Source of the DNA: Pedobacter sp.
GTDB lineage: Bacteria > Bacteroidota > Bacteroidia > Sphingobacteriales > Sphingobacteriaceae
Assembly: GCA_031119475.1 (NCBI GenBank)
Contig: JAVHXV010000007.1
Coordinates: 62,001-126,000, forward strand
DNA: 64,000 bases
Reading direction: 5' to 3'
How positions within the stretch are numbered: the first letter of the stretch is position 1; every line of letters begins with the position of its first letter. The translations under genes were made by a program, and so were the position numbers. Of the stretch, positions 17,510 through 26,823 are shown in pieces. A model generated the notes under the pieces. It was not told the origin of the DNA. It ran no database searches and was given only the letters and a program-made list of their open reading frames with translations.

Positions 17510-18973
17510 TCAATCTTGGACCGCCATTTCTAAAATATTTTCTAGTGCTTTTATTCTGCCGTTTTCCAGTACTATTCTTTTTTCGATACATGTTGGCAGC
17601 TGCGATTCATAATGACCTACATAGATCAATGTTGTTCCATTCTTACAGAGCTCATCCACCAACTTATTGAAATGAATGATCTGTTGTGTGTCCAAACCTT
17701 GGCAGGGCTCATCGAGAATGAGCAGTTCCGGATTTTTAATGATCGTTCGTCCCAATAGGGCCAATCTTTGCGTGCCTAGGGGAAGTTGGCTCACCAATGT
17801 ATTTTTATATGGCATCAGCCCGAAATAATCAATCAGTTCGTCTGCCTGTCGGCTTTTGGTATAGCCAGGTTCACAAAAAAGTCCGGCGCTATCATAAAAC
17901 CCCGAAACGATGCTCTGCCAAACCGTTGCCGATGGATCGAAATACCAGTGGAGCTCTGGCGATATCAGTCCAATCCGTTCTTTGATTTCCCAAATGCTCT
18001 CTCCACTTCCCCGTTTATTGCCAAAAAGATAAAAGTTATTGGCAAAAGCTTGGGGATGATCGGCACAGATCAGACTTAACAAGGTTGATTTTCCTGAACC
18101 ATTTGGTCCCTGGAGTGCCCATTTTTCTCCAGGTTTTACTTCCCAATTGATGTCTTCCAATACGATTTTGTCGCCATAGCTTACCTTTACATCGATCATT
18201 TTGATGAGGTGCCCGACTGGCTCAGGCCAATTGTTAACAGTCAGAAATTCCGGAAGCGGTCTGTCGACCTCGAGAAGCTCAAATTTCCGGGGCTGCATTT
18301 CGTCGCTTTCAACAATTTTTCCATGCTCAATCTTGGCAAAGCGATTAATGCAAGATGGGATTTCGGTGTCATTGGCAATCAAGATCAACTGTGTACCACT
18401 AGTGGCCACTCCATCGAGGAGGTGATTTAAGTTTTTTCTTGAAGCAGAATCGAGCCCATTGTAGGGCAGGTCCAGGATCAAAAGTTTTGGCCTCAGCCAT
18501 AGCGCCTTTAACAGCTGTAATTTCTTGTGCTCGCCGCTCGATAATTGGATCAATGTGGCACTGAGGAGATCATTAACGTTTAAAGCGGTAAGTATTGGTA
18601 TAACTTCATCAAAATCGAGCTGATGTTTTTTGCCAAAATATCTCAGTTCAGCACCAACGGTATTGGTAGTCTCGACAGACTGTTTATTGTAGCGTTGCTG
18701 ATAATAGAAATTAGATTGGCCTTCCAAGTCCTTAAATTGGTACCAATTGGCAACATAATGAATGGCTGAACGTAGTCCAATTGTAGTGGTAATGGCGCCA
18801 TAGTCTGGGATAAGCTGGGCGATTGCCTTTGCCAGCACGGTTTTTCCACTGCCGCTTTTGCCAGATAACAACCAATTTTCACCAGCATTGATGTGCCAGC
18901 ATAGCTCATCCAGTACAGTGCTATGCTGAAATTTTAAGGTGAAATTTTGGATATTGACGACGGGACTTTTCAT
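17510..18973 (-). CDS. Tandem ABC ATPase protein (ModF/PhrA-like)
   Basis: 487 residues with two nucleotide-binding domains and no membrane helices. Domain 1: Walker A GKSGSGKTVL (37-46), signature LSSGEHKKLQLLKAL, Walker B LLILDLPYNGLD, in which the usual catalytic Glu is replaced by Leu. Domain 2: Walker A GPNGSGKSTLL, weak signature (LPLGTQRLALLGRT) and full Walker B LLILDEPCQGLD with Glu. Such soluble double ATPases are annotated ModF or photorepair PhrA in other bacteria, with unclear function. Its place inside a branched-chain amino acid operon is unexpected. It ends 36 bases before leuA. Confidence 0.85.
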   Translation of the reverse strand: MKSPVVNIQNFTLKFQHSTVLDELCWHINAGENWLLSGKSGSGKTVLAKAIAQLIPDYGAITTTIGLRSAIHYVANWYQFKDLEGQSNFYYQQRYNKQSVETTNTVGAELRYFGKKHQLDFDEVIPILTALNVNDLLSATLIQLSSGEHKKLQLLKALWLRPKLLILDLPYNGLDSASRKNLNHLLDGVATSGTQLILIANDTEIPSCINRFAKIEHGKIVESDEMQPRKFELLEVDRPLPEFLTVNNWPEPVGHLIKMIDVKVSYGDKIVLEDINWEVKPGEKWALQGPNGSGKSTLLSLICADHPQAFANNFYLFGNKRGSGESIWEIKERIGLISPELHWYFDPSATVWQSIVSGFYDSAGLFCEPGYTKSRQADELIDYFGLMPYKNTLVSQLPLGTQRLALLGRTIIKNPELLILDEPCQGLDTQQIIHFNKLVDELCKNGTTLIYVGHYESQLPTCIEKRIVLENGRIKALENILEMAVQD

Positions 18974-18993
18974 TGTTATTTTTTCATTTGTTC

Positions 18994-19042
18994 TTTACGC
19001 TATGCGCTAATCTCTAATCGCTATGCGCCATGCTCAACGCTT
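18994..19042. repeat. Degenerate heptanucleotide array (TATGCGC-type), 7 units
   Basis: Seven units in register (TTTACGC, TATGCGC, TAATCTC, TAATCGC, TATGCGC, CATGCTC, AACGCTT). The array overlaps the end of the methyltransferase gene, whose stop codon (19034-19036, minus strand) lies inside it. Confidence 0.8.
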
Positions 19043-19795
19043 AAATGCTTTGATCCTTAGTCTTTTATAATCGGCCATCCATTGATGATTGACGTAATGG
19101 GTTGACTTTAACAGATCTACGGCGAGGTTTTGGATGGCCACTGCTGATTTTCCTTCCAGGTTTTTAAAGGCATATGGTGCGAATTGCGTAATCCAATCGT
19201 GCATTCCATTTTCACCGTTTAAGGGGGTTGGACGATGAAAAAGCCAAGCTTGCTCCACCTCAAAACCATTTTTTTCAAGTAAGGTTGTATAATCGGCAAT
19301 GGAAGGGAAGAACCAGAAATCCTTGTTCAGCTTTGATTCCAGTCCAAGTTGTTGTGCTGCTTGTCCGACTGCGTCGATAATGCTTTTGATATTTCCTTTT
19401 CCGCCAAATTCGGTAACCAAACGGCCTCCTTTCTTTAAGCTGTGATAGAGACCAATGGTCAGTGCCTTTTGGTTATCGATCCAATGGAACGTAGCATTGC
19501 TGAAAACAGCATCGAAATTTTCGAGATAGGGAAGCTGCGTACCATCGATCACTTCAAATTCCAGCTCTGGAAAATTGCGTTTCGAGGCAGTTACCATTTC
19601 CTCAGAAGAATCGGTACCTAAAACTATTGCGCCACTTTCGGCAATTTTTGCGGTCAGTTCACCCGTACCACAACCTACATCTAAAATATGCTCGCCTGAC
19701 TGTGGTGCAAGCCATTGCAATACATCTGCACCGTAATCTGATACAAAATGATGTTGCTTTGTGTATAATTCGCTATCCCAATTAATTTCTGGCAT
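19034..19795 (-). CDS. Class I SAM-dependent methyltransferase (trans-aconitate methyltransferase-like)
   Basis: 253 residues from the ATG at 19795 (MPEINWDSELY); the longer open frame upstream would translate a 38-base palindrome and is rejected. Motif I is VGCGTGELTAKIAE, with the acidic residue of motif II in GTDSSEEMV and motif IV in FDAVFSNATFHWI, all as in the UbiE/TrmO-like and trans-aconitate methyltransferase (Tam) families. The methyl acceptor cannot be read from sequence. It lies between ilvC and the double ABC ATPase gene in the ilv-leu run; a role in removing by-products such as trans-aconitate-like acids is conceivable but unproven. Confidence 0.8.
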   Translation of the reverse strand: MPEINWDSELYTKQHHFVSDYGADVLQWLAPQSGEHILDVGCGTGELTAKIAESGAIVLGTDSSEEMVTASKRNFPELEFEVIDGTQLPYLENFDAVFSNATFHWIDNQKALTIGLYHSLKKGGRLVTEFGGKGNIKSIIDAVGQAAQQLGLESKLNKDFWFFPSIADYTTLLEKNGFEVEQAWLFHRPTPLNGENGMHDWITQFAPYAFKNLEGKSAVAIQNLAVDLLKSTHYVNHQWMADYKRLRIKAFKR

Positions 19796-19809
19796 TTTTT
19801 TATATTTTG

Positions 19810-19847
19810 GACCACCTCGCAGGTTCTCAAGAACCTGCGAGGTGGTC
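19810..19847. repeat. Perfect 18-base inverted repeat with 2-base centre
   Basis: GACCACCTCGCAGGTTCT at 19810-19827 is exactly inverted at 19830-19847, separated by CA. It lies between the ilvC stop and the methyltransferase start. The structure would form a very stable RNA hairpin but has no adjacent U-run on the transcribed strand. Similar ACCTCGCAGG-based inverted repeats are, from memory, common dispersed intergenic elements in Bacteroidota. Confidence 0.95.
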
Positions 19848-19854
19848 GGGGGCA

Positions 19855-21336
19855 TTAAACTGTTTTTATTGCTTTCATGGCCGTCATTGCCTTTCTCAGC
19901 TCGGAGCCTATTTTTTCTACCGGATGGTTCCTAATCGCATCATTTACTTCAATTAATTTCCTGTTATCTACGGATCCATCCTTCCCTTCATTAAAGTTTT
20001 TACCCACGAGGTCGCTGTCTACTTTTTTCATAAAATCTGAAAGCAAAGGTTTACAGGCCTGATCAAAAAGATAACAGCCATATTCGGCGGTGTCTGAGAT
20101 TACCCGGTTCATTTCGAACAGTTTTTTACGGGCGATGGTATTTGCGATCAATGGTGTTTCATGAAGCGACTCATAATAGGCCGACTCTGGTTTGATCCCC
20201 GCATCGACCATCGTTTCGAAAGCCAATTCTACACCAGCTCTCACGAAAGCAACCATCAAGGTATAATTGTCAAAATACTCTTGCTCGCCAATTTTTACAT
20301 CACCAGCCGGCGTTTTTTCAAATGCAGTTTCTCCGGTTTCTGCACGCCACTTTAATAGGTTCTTATCACCATTTGCCCAATCTTCCATCATCGTCTTGCT
20401 AAATTCGCCACTCATGATGTCATCTTGGTGCTTTTGGAAAAGCGGTCGCATAATTGTTTTCAGCTCTTCTGAAATTTCGAAAGCTTTGATTTTGGCCGGA
20501 TTGCTCAACCGATCCATCATTGCCGTGATGCCACCTTGTTTTAGGGCCTCCGTAATCACTTCAACCCCATATTGAACCAATTTTGAGGCATAGCCTGCTT
20601 CAATTCCTTTTTCTATCATTTTATCGAAGGAAAGAATAGATCCTGTTTGCAACAGTCCGCAAAGAATGGTCTGCTCGCCCATCAGATCTGATTTCACTTC
20701 TGCTACGAATGATGACCTTAACACACCTGCCTTGTGGCCGCCAGTTCCTACACAATAAGCTTTGGCCTGGGCAAGGCCCTTGCCTTGTGGATCGTTTTCT
20801 GGGTGGACGGCAATCAGTGTTGGCACACCAAAGCCACGTACATATTCGGCCCTAACTTCGCTTCCAGGGCATTTTGGGGCAACCATAATTACCGTTAAGT
20901 CTTTACGGACCTGCATTCCTTCTTCAACAATATTGAAACCATGGGAATAGGATAGGGTAGCACCTTCTTTCATCAGTGGCATAATTGCATTGACTACTGC
21001 GGTATGCTGTTTGTCGGGCGTAAGGTTAATGACCACATCTGCTGATGGGATCAGCTCTTCATAGGTACCCACCTTGAAATTGTTTTCGGTTGCATTTTTC
21101 CAAGAATCTCTTTTGCCTTCAATGGCTTCCTTGCGCAGGGCATAAGATACATCTAGACCGCTATCTCTTAGGTTAAGGCCCTGATTTAAACCTTGGGCAC
21201 CGCAACCTACAATGACGAGTTTTTTACCTTTTAGGGCATTGACACCATCCAAAAATTCTGAACTTTCCATAAAGTCACAAACTCCCAGTTGATTTAGTTT
21301 TTCTCTAAGTGATAACGTGTTGAAATAATTTGCCAT
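19855..21336 (-). CDS. ilvC: Ketol-acid reductoisomerase, long (class II) form
   Basis: Isomerises and reduces acetolactate or acetohydroxybutyrate to dihydroxy acids with NADPH and Mg; shared by valine, leucine and isoleucine synthesis. 493 residues, the length of the class II enterobacterial/plant-like form with duplicated C-terminal knotted domains. The Rossmann motif is [20 protein letters not shown] (41-60); metal-binding acidic residues occur in [10 protein letters not shown] and in the later [10 protein letters not shown] segment. It follows ilvN after about 130 bases and precedes the methyltransferase gene, with a large inverted repeat after the stop. Confidence 0.97.
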   Translation of the reverse strand: MANYFNTLSLREKLNQLGVCDFMESSEFLDGVNALKGKKLVIVGCGAQGLNQGLNLRDSGLDVSYALRKEAIEGKRDSWKNATENNFKVGTYEELIPSADVVINLTPDKQHTAVVNAIMPLMKEGATLSYSHGFNIVEEGMQVRKDLTVIMVAPKCPGSEVRAEYVRGFGVPTLIAVHPENDPQGKGLAQAKAYCVGTGGHKAGVLRSSFVAEVKSDLMGEQTILCGLLQTGSILSFDKMIEKGIEAGYASKLVQYGVEVITEALKQGGITAMMDRLSNPAKIKAFEISEELKTIMRPLFQKHQDDIMSGEFSKTMMEDWANGDKNLLKWRAETGETAFEKTPAGDVKIGEQEYFDNYTLMVAFVRAGVELAFETMVDAGIKPESAYYESLHETPLIANTIARKKLFEMNRVISDTAEYGCYLFDQACKPLLSDFMKKVDSDLVGKNFNEGKDGSVDNRKLIEVNDAIRNHPVEKIGSELRKAMTAMKAIKTV

Positions 21337-21465
21337 GATCTAATTTTGTTTAGCGTGGTGTTTAGCGTTTGATACGCCTATTGCTCATCGCTTTCTATTT
21401 ATAATTTGTTTTAAAGGTTATTTATTAATAATTAACGCCAAGCGCTTCCTGCTTACCGCACCCAG

Positions 21466-22098
21466 TTACATTGTAAAAACTTTTTCCCCTTTGTTCAGGA
21501 ATTCATTTTCGACCAATTCATCTCCCGGCTCAAAAGCTTCGAATTCTTTCAGTTTTTCATGAAACCCTGCACTGTCTTTAATGATAGCTACCCTTGCCGA
21601 GCGCACAAACTCGATCAGCTGATAAGGCTCCAATGCTTTAACAAGCGCATCAGTTTCTTCTTTATGGCCTGTAACGGCAAATACGGTATAGTCTTTTCTG
21701 ATTACAACCGCGGTAGCACCATATTGCCTCAATAAGCGTTCTACGGTCACTTTCTCTGTAATTTCATCTGTAGAAACCTTATATAGCGCCAATTCCTGCC
21801 AGATCACCTCATCATTGGTTACATAGTACACCTTTAGCACTTCTACCTGCTTTTCGATCTGTCGAGCCAGCTTGCGCACCACTTCGTAGCTTTCTGTGAT
21901 CACGATGTTAAAACGATGGATTCCATCTATCTCTGAAGGCGAAGTGTTGAGGCTTTCGATGTTGATTTTTCTTTTGGAAAAAATAATGGCAATCCTGTTC
22001 AGGAGACCGATCCTGTTCTCGGCATATACAATAATGTTGAACTCCTGTTTTCCCTCATAATCAAAAGGAACCGGCTGATGTAATAAACTATCTTGCAT
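21466..22098 (-). CDS. ilvN: Acetolactate synthase small (regulatory) subunit
   Basis: 210 residues. The N-terminal ACT domain begins near residue 20 (FNIIVYAENRIGLLNRIAIIFSK, partial reading IGLLNRIAIIFSKRKINIE) and binds the feedback effector, usually valine; the C-terminal ALS_ss_C-like domain covers about 110-190. It activates and feedback-regulates the IlvB catalytic subunit coded upstream. The longer N-terminus than in many relatives (about 20 residues with DYEGKQEF) is typical for Bacteroidota as far as I recall. The ilvB stop lies about 150 bases upstream across a heptad array. Confidence 0.94.
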   Translation of the reverse strand: MQDSLLHQPVPFDYEGKQEFNIIVYAENRIGLLNRIAIIFSKRKINIESLNTSPSEIDGIHRFNIVITESYEVVRKLARQIEKQVEVLKVYYVTNDEVIWQELALYKVSTDEITEKVTVERLLRQYGATAVVIRKDYTVFAVTGHKEETDALVKALEPYQLIEFVRSARVAIIKDSAGFHEKLKEFEAFEPGDELVENEFLNKGEKVFTM

Positions 22099-22120
22099 AA
22101 TTTTATTTTTTAACGGAAAG

Positions 22121-22141
22121 GAACAAAGCGCAAGGAAGAAT
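22121..22141. repeat. Short heptad repeat GAACAAA / GCGCAAG / GAAGAAT
   Basis: Three units in seven-base register that match, base by base with few changes, the array at 28418-28438 (GAGCAAA, GAGCAAG, GAGGAAT). This shows that some period-seven elements are related copies at distant loci. Confidence 0.6.
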
Positions 22142-22184
22142 GACTTGGTTTCTATTGTTCCTGATGTAATCTCGTCTCTACTTC

Positions 22185-22254
22185 AATCTTTAATCTTTAA
22201 TCTTTATTCTTTGCTCTTTAATCTTTATTCTTTGCTCTTTATTCTTTGCTCTCT
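22185..22254. repeat. Heptanucleotide array AATCTTT / ATTCTTT / GCTCTTT, 10 units
   Basis: Ten consecutive units in strict register with only three main words. The last unit runs into the TAG stop codon of ilvB (22253-22255 on the minus strand), so the array starts exactly where ilvB ends. Confidence 0.95.
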
Positions 22255-23995
22255 ACTTCAATCTAATCTCACTTACACTGCATCCCTGTGGCACCATTGG
22301 AAAAACATTATTTTCTTTTCCGACCATTACCTCCAATAAATAGGAGCCTTCATGATTGATCATGGTTTCCAAAGCCTGTTTTAAATTTTCACGTTGGTCT
22401 ACGCGCTGGCCATCAATGTAATAGGCCTTGGCCAATGCCACGAAATCTGGGCTGGTAATGTTTACGAAGGAATATCGCTTGTCGTGAAATAGCTGTTGCC
22501 ATTGGCGCACCATTCCTAAAAACCTGTTGTTCAGGATCAGGATTTTAACGGCTGCACCGTATTGCATAATCGTACCCAGTTCCTGTAAAGTCATCTGGAA
22601 CCCACCATCGCCAATAATGGCAATGACCGTTTTATCCGTCGCACCATATTTAGCGCCAATCGCTGCAGGGAGACCAAAACCCATCGTTCCCAGTCCGCCA
22701 GAAGTAATGTTGCTGCGCGTATGGTTAAATTTGGCGTACCGGCAAGCCACCATTTGGTGTTGGCCTACATCGGTTACAATTACAGCTTCACCTTTGCAGA
22801 TCTCATTGATGTTGCGCAGCACTTCGCCCATGGTCATTTCATCGCCCTGCGGATAAAGCTCGGCATTGACGACCTGTTCAATTTCTTCCTGGTTATACGA
22901 CCTGAATTTGGCAACCCAGTCCTCGTGTCTATTTTGATGAACGAGATTGGTCAAAAGTGGAAGCGTTTCTTTGCAATCGCCCCAAACACCTACTTCTGCT
23001 TTTACGTTCTTGTCGATTTCGGCTGGGTCGATGTCCAAATGCACAACCTTAGCCTGTTTGGCATATTTGTCCAACCTGCCCGTAACCCGGTCGTCGAAAC
23101 GCATGCCTATTGCAATCAATACATCACACTCGTTGGTCAGTACATTTGGTCCATAATTTCCGTGCATGCCCAACATGCCTACATTCAATGGATGATTGGT
23201 AGGGATGGCGCCTTCGCCCATAATGGTCCATGCTGCCGGTAGACCAGCCTTCTCGATAAAAGCCTTAAATTCTTCTTCGGCCTTGCCCAAGATTACCCCT
23301 TGCCCAAAAAGAACAAATGGTTTTTTTGCGGAATTGATTAGGGCCGCAGCATCTTCGATAAAGGATAGGCGCACTTTTGGCTTAGGCCGATAGCTGCGGA
23401 TGTGGTTGCATTTAATATATTCTGGGAATTCTTCGATCTGTAATTGTGCATTTTTGGTAATGTCGATCAGCACAGGGCCAGGCCTACCACTCCGGGCTAC
23501 GTGAAATGCTTTCGCTAAGACTTCGGGAATTTCTTTGGCATCGGTAATCTGATAGTTCCATTTGGTAACCGGTGTGGTGATATTGATCACATCTGTTTCC
23601 TGGAAAGCATCAGTCCCCAGCAAATGGGCAAAAACCTGACCGGTAATGCAGATTAGGGGAGTGCTATCGATCTGTGCATCAGCAAGTCCGGTTACCAGAT
23701 TGGTTGCACCTGGTCCACTCGTGGCAAATACGACACCGACTTCTCCGCTCGCTCTTGCAAAACCTTGGGCAGCATGTATGCCACCTTGTTCATGGCGGAC
23801 CAAAATATGTTCTAATTTGCCGCTAAAATCGACCAAGGCATCATAAATTGGCATGATTGCGCCTCCTGGATAACCAAATATGGTTTTCACACCTTCTTCG
23901 ATCAAAGCATTTAACAGGTAGTGTGAACCTGTTCCCTTGAAAGGTTTGGTCGAAGTTGTTGGCTGTGCTTCAGCTAGCATCGTTTCTTGTGTCAT
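22253..23995 (-). CDS. ilvB: Acetolactate synthase large (catalytic) subunit
   Basis: ThDP-dependent condensation of two pyruvates, or pyruvate plus 2-oxobutyrate, the first common step to valine, leucine and isoleucine. 580 residues with the three domains of the family: the N-terminal PYR domain with the catalytic Glu in ILVRHEQGGIHAAQG, the middle FAD-binding domain (GMLGMHGNYGPNV, IGMRFDDRVTG) and the C-terminal PP domain with IGDGGFQMTLQELGT and the metal-binding NNRFLGMVRQWQ. It follows ilvD after 17 bases and precedes ilvN. The last codon is next to a heptad array. Confidence 0.97.
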   Translation of the reverse strand: MTQETMLAEAQPTTSTKPFKGTGSHYLLNALIEEGVKTIFGYPGGAIMPIYDALVDFSGKLEHILVRHEQGGIHAAQGFARASGEVGVVFATSGPGATNLVTGLADAQIDSTPLICITGQVFAHLLGTDAFQETDVINITTPVTKWNYQITDAKEIPEVLAKAFHVARSGRPGPVLIDITKNAQLQIEEFPEYIKCNHIRSYRPKPKVRLSFIEDAAALINSAKKPFVLFGQGVILGKAEEEFKAFIEKAGLPAAWTIMGEGAIPTNHPLNVGMLGMHGNYGPNVLTNECDVLIAIGMRFDDRVTGRLDKYAKQAKVVHLDIDPAEIDKNVKAEVGVWGDCKETLPLLTNLVHQNRHEDWVAKFRSYNQEEIEQVVNAELYPQGDEMTMGEVLRNINEICKGEAVIVTDVGQHQMVACRYAKFNHTRSNITSGGLGTMGFGLPAAIGAKYGATDKTVIAIIGDGGFQMTLQELGTIMQYGAAVKILILNNRFLGMVRQWQQLFHDKRYSFVNITSPDFVALAKAYYIDGQRVDQRENLKQALETMINHEGSYLLEVMVGKENNVFPMVPQGCSVSEIRLK

Positions 23996-24012
23996 TTCCG
24001 TAGGTATTTAAT

Positions 24013-25695
24013 TTAAACTTCGTCAGTTACGCAGCCCTCAGCTGCTGTAGTTACCGTTTTGGCATATTTATAAAGCACGCCCTTCTTTACTTTGAGCTTC
24101 GGCTGTTGCCATTTTGCTTTACGTGCCGCAATGGTTTCGGCACTTACTTTTAGGGTAATTGTATTTTTGATGGCGCTGATTTCGATGCGGTCTTCATCCT
24201 CTACGAAGGCAATCAGGCCTCCGTCATGGTATTCAGGTGTGATGTGGCCTACCACGAAACCGTGTGTTCCGCCGCTGAACCTTCCATCGGTAATGAGTGC
24301 AACGCTACTGCCAAGCCCTGCGCCATAGATTGCAGAAGTGGGTTTAAGCATTTCGGGCATGCCTGGGGCGCCTTTCGGACCAACATCGCGGATTACCACT
24401 ACATCTCCAGGCTGGACCCTTCCGCTTGATATACCTTCAATCAGTTCAAATTCTCCATTGAAAACCCTGGCCGGTCCTTCAAAAAATTCGCCTTCTTTTC
24501 CGCTTATTTTAGCTACGCTTCCACCTTCGGCCAAATTTCCATATAGGATTTGCAAATGGCCAGTTGCTTTAATGGGCTTTTCTGCAGGAAAAATAATCTG
24601 TTGCGTCTCAAAATCAAGCTCAGGAATTTCGGCTAGGTTCTCTGCCAAAGTTTTACCGGTAACGGTTAGGCAATCGCCATGTAGCCATCCTTTTTTCAAT
24701 AAGTACTTCATCACCGCTGGTACACCGCCAATTTTATGGAGGTCTTCCATCATATACCTACCGCTCGGTTTCATATCGGCCAATACCGGAATGCGGTTAC
24801 TGATGGTCTGGAAATCATCTTGTGTTAACGGTACATCCACGCTTTTGGCCATTGCAATGAGGTGCAGTACTGCATTTGTAGAACCTCCAAGCACCATAAT
24901 CGTTACCACAGCATTCTCGAATGCCTTGCGCGTCATGATGTCTGTTGGTTTGATGTCTTTTTCCAGCAGTACCCTGATGGCTTTTCCTGCGGCATAGCAT
25001 TCAGCCTGTTTTTCATCGCTCAATGCAGGATTGGAAGAAGAATAGGGCAGGCTCATGCCCAAAGCCTCGATGGCTGCTGCCATGGTGTTTGCCGTATAAA
25101 TACCACCACACGCGCCTGCACCGGGACAGGCATGTTTAATTATTTCTTTAAAATCAATTTCATCAATCTGTCCGGCAATTTTTTTACCCAAGGCTTCAAA
25201 AGCAGATACGATATTCAAGTCTTCCCCTTTGTAATGACCTGGTTTGATTGTTCCGCCATAGACCATGATCGAAGGCCTGTTCAATCGCCCCATGGCGATT
25301 ACAGATCCCGGCATATTTTTGTCGCACCCTGGAATGGTAATCAATCCATCATAATATTGGCCTCCGCAAACGGCTTCGATCGAGTCTGCGATGATGTCAC
25401 GGCTTACTAAAGAGTACCTCATGCCTTCGGTACCATTGCTCATGCCATCGCTGACCCCAATGGTATTGAAGATAAGGCCAACCAGATCATTGTCCCATAC
25501 ACCTTTTTTGACCACCTTGGCCAAGTCGTTCAGGTGCATGTTACAGGTATTTCCATCATAGCCCATACTTGCAATCCCTACCTGTGCCTTTTCCATATCG
25601 GCATCGGTCAGGCCAATTCCGTAGAGCATGGCTTGCGCTGCAGGCTGTGTTGGATCTTGTGTAAAGGTTTTGCTGTATTTGTTGATTTCGCTCAT
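24013..25695 (-). CDS. ilvD: Dihydroxy-acid dehydratase
   Basis: Dehydrates 2,3-dihydroxyisovalerate and 2,3-dihydroxy-3-methylvalerate to the 2-oxo acids; Fe-S enzyme. 560 residues. Cluster-linked cysteines are seen in [22 protein letters not shown] and [16 protein letters not shown]; the late motifs [18 protein letters not shown] and the PSGR segment are also typical. First gene of the long ilv-leu run. Its transcript begins about 170 bases upstream and must pass a peptide-coding attenuator (25724-25854), so ilvD and everything after it should respond to isoleucyl-tRNA charging. Confidence 0.97.
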   Translation of the reverse strand: MSEINKYSKTFTQDPTQPAAQAMLYGIGLTDADMEKAQVGIASMGYDGNTCNMHLNDLAKVVKKGVWDNDLVGLIFNTIGVSDGMSNGTEGMRYSLVSRDIIADSIEAVCGGQYYDGLITIPGCDKNMPGSVIAMGRLNRPSIMVYGGTIKPGHYKGEDLNIVSAFEALGKKIAGQIDEIDFKEIIKHACPGAGACGGIYTANTMAAAIEALGMSLPYSSSNPALSDEKQAECYAAGKAIRVLLEKDIKPTDIMTRKAFENAVVTIMVLGGSTNAVLHLIAMAKSVDVPLTQDDFQTISNRIPVLADMKPSGRYMMEDLHKIGGVPAVMKYLLKKGWLHGDCLTVTGKTLAENLAEIPELDFETQQIIFPAEKPIKATGHLQILYGNLAEGGSVAKISGKEGEFFEGPARVFNGEFELIEGISSGRVQPGDVVVIRDVGPKGAPGMPEMLKPTSAIYGAGLGSSVALITDGRFSGGTHGFVVGHITPEYHDGGLIAFVEDEDRIEISAIKNTITLKVSAETIAARKAKWQQPKLKVKKGVLYKYAKTVTTAAEGCVTDEV

Positions 25696-25723
25696 TTTTA
25701 TTGTTATTGATTAATTCAGGGGC

Positions 25724-25754
25724 AAAAAAAAACCGCCTCTTTCGAAGGCGGTTT
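25724..25754 (-). terminator. Attenuator terminator in the ilvD leader
   Basis: On the minus strand AAACCGCCT (25754-25746) and AGGCGGTTT (25738-25730) form a perfect 9-base stem with a 7-base loop, followed by nine T (25732-25724). It lies between a 25-codon leader peptide and the ilvD start. The 5' arm segment CCGCCTTC (25751-25744) can pair instead with GGAGGTGG (25800-25793) in the leader reading frame: eight pairs, two of them G-U, giving an antiterminator. Confidence 0.93.
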
Positions 25755-25776
25755 CAATATTGTATAATTTTAAAAC

Positions 25777-25854
25777 TTATACGCAACGAATTCCACCTCC
25801 ATGTTTGGAAATGATGATTATAATGTTGCTAATAATGTTTGTTAAAAAATTCAT
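25777..25854 (-). CDS. ilvL: ilv operon leader peptide, isoleucine-rich, 25 codons
   Basis: ATG at 25854-25852, TAA at 25779-25777. The peptide starts MNFLTNIISN, then has five Ile codons in a row (11-15), and ends SKHGGGIRCV. In total eight of 25 codons are Ile (7, 8, 11-15, 22), using ATT, ATC and ATA; there is one Leu and one Val. Codons 19-21 (Gly-Gly-Gly) are the bases that pair with the terminator arm. A ribosome slowed at codons 11-15 would leave them free and allow antitermination; one that reaches the stop would cover them. No strong Shine-Dalgarno is seen, as usual for Bacteroidota. The gene symbol is used by analogy to enterobacterial ilv leaders; the sequences are not homologous. 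Confidence 0.88.
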   Translation of the reverse strand: MNFLTNIISNIIIIISKHGGGIRCV

Positions 25855-25872
25855 GTCGTTGGACTAGAATTA

Positions 25873-25880
25873 CAAACATA
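25873..25880 (-). promoter_or_regulatory. -7 box of the ilvD operon promoter
   Basis: TATGTTTG on the minus strand is a full match to the Bacteroidota -7 consensus TAnnTTTG, about 20 bases before the leader-peptide ATG. No good TTTG is found at the usual -33 distance. Transcription would start near 25866, giving a short leader, and lies in the gap after the ilvE stop. Confidence 0.6.
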
Positions 25881-25921
25881 CTAACTTATTTAAATAATAA
25901 AAGAACTAATTGCCTAAAGGC

Positions 25922-26812
25922 TTAAATAATTACTTCGTAGTTTACGCGTTCCAACACTAAATTTTTGTATGCCCTTTGTATGGTATAGCCAATGCTATCG
26001 CTCCATCTCTGCCTGTAAACTGTATCATCGATGGTGTGGATGCCAACGATCTCAGCTGCTGTGCCACAGAAAAAAGCACTGTCTGCATTTTTCAGTTCGG
26101 CCACGCTAATGGTTTTTTCGACAACTTCAATGTCGAGCACATGACAGAGTTCGATGACGGTTGCCCGTGTAATTCCTGCCAGGATATTGCCTAATGCTGG
26201 AGTGTATAATTTTCCATTTTTTTCAATAAAGATGTTGGCTCCAGATCCTTCGGCCACATTTTCATGCTGATCTAAAAGCAGGGCCTCATCATAGCCTTTT
26301 TGTTTGGCATCGGTGGTTGCCAAAATAGAGTTCACATAATGGCCACTGATCTTTGCTTCCACAAAAGTCGATTTAGGATTAGGGCGTTGGAAAGGAGAGA
26401 TGCATACCTTTAAAAGTTTATCGCCCAGATAGGCGCCCCATTCCCATGCACAGATCATAATGGATACTTTTTCAGGTGCGATCAAGGTCATGTTGGGCTC
26501 GCTGTATACAATTGGACGGATATAGGCATCTTTGAGATTGTTAAGTTCAAGCAGCCTGTAGGTTTGTCGGATCAGTTCGGAATTATCCCATGGATAGGGA
26601 ATATTGACCAGCTCACACGAGCGCTGCAACCTTTCGAAATGGTCTTTGATCTTGAAAATGCGCGTGTCGTTGTGCGTTTTATAGGCCCTGATCCCCTCGA
26701 ATGCAGCCAGGCCATAGTGAAGCGATTGACCATAAAGGTCAGTCTTGGCATCCTCGGCTTTTACAAACCTGCCATTTAGATAGATGATCGTACTCGAATC
26801 GTAATAGTGCAT
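25922..26812 (-). CDS. ilvE: Branched-chain amino acid aminotransferase
   Basis: PLP enzyme of fold type IV that makes valine, leucine and isoleucine from their 2-oxo acids and glutamate. 296 residues from the ATG at 26812 (MHYYDSSTIIYLNGRFV); the open frame upstream translates the attenuator stem and is not coding. Family marks: GLAAFEGIRAY, RPIVY, PLP Lys in AKISGHYVNSILA, and EGSGANIFI. It is separated from ilvD by the second attenuator and its promoter, so it forms its own transcription unit, controlled by the leader peptide at 26884-27003. Confidence 0.95.
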   Translation of the reverse strand: MHYYDSSTIIYLNGRFVKAEDAKTDLYGQSLHYGLAAFEGIRAYKTHNDTRIFKIKDHFERLQRSCELVNIPYPWDNSELIRQTYRLLELNNLKDAYIRPIVYSEPNMTLIAPEKVSIMICAWEWGAYLGDKLLKVCISPFQRPNPKSTFVEAKISGHYVNSILATTDAKQKGYDEALLLDQHENVAEGSGANIFIEKNGKLYTPALGNILAGITRATVIELCHVLDIEVVEKTISVAELKNADSAFFCGTAAEIVGIHTIDDTVYRQRWSDSIGYTIQRAYKNLVLERVNYEVII

Positions 26813-26823
26813 CTTATTTTTCC

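Noticed and set aside
19796..19855. N-terminal extension of the methyltransferase frame through the palindrome
   Set aside because: It would translate the inverted repeat, and a family-like start with ATG exists at 19795.
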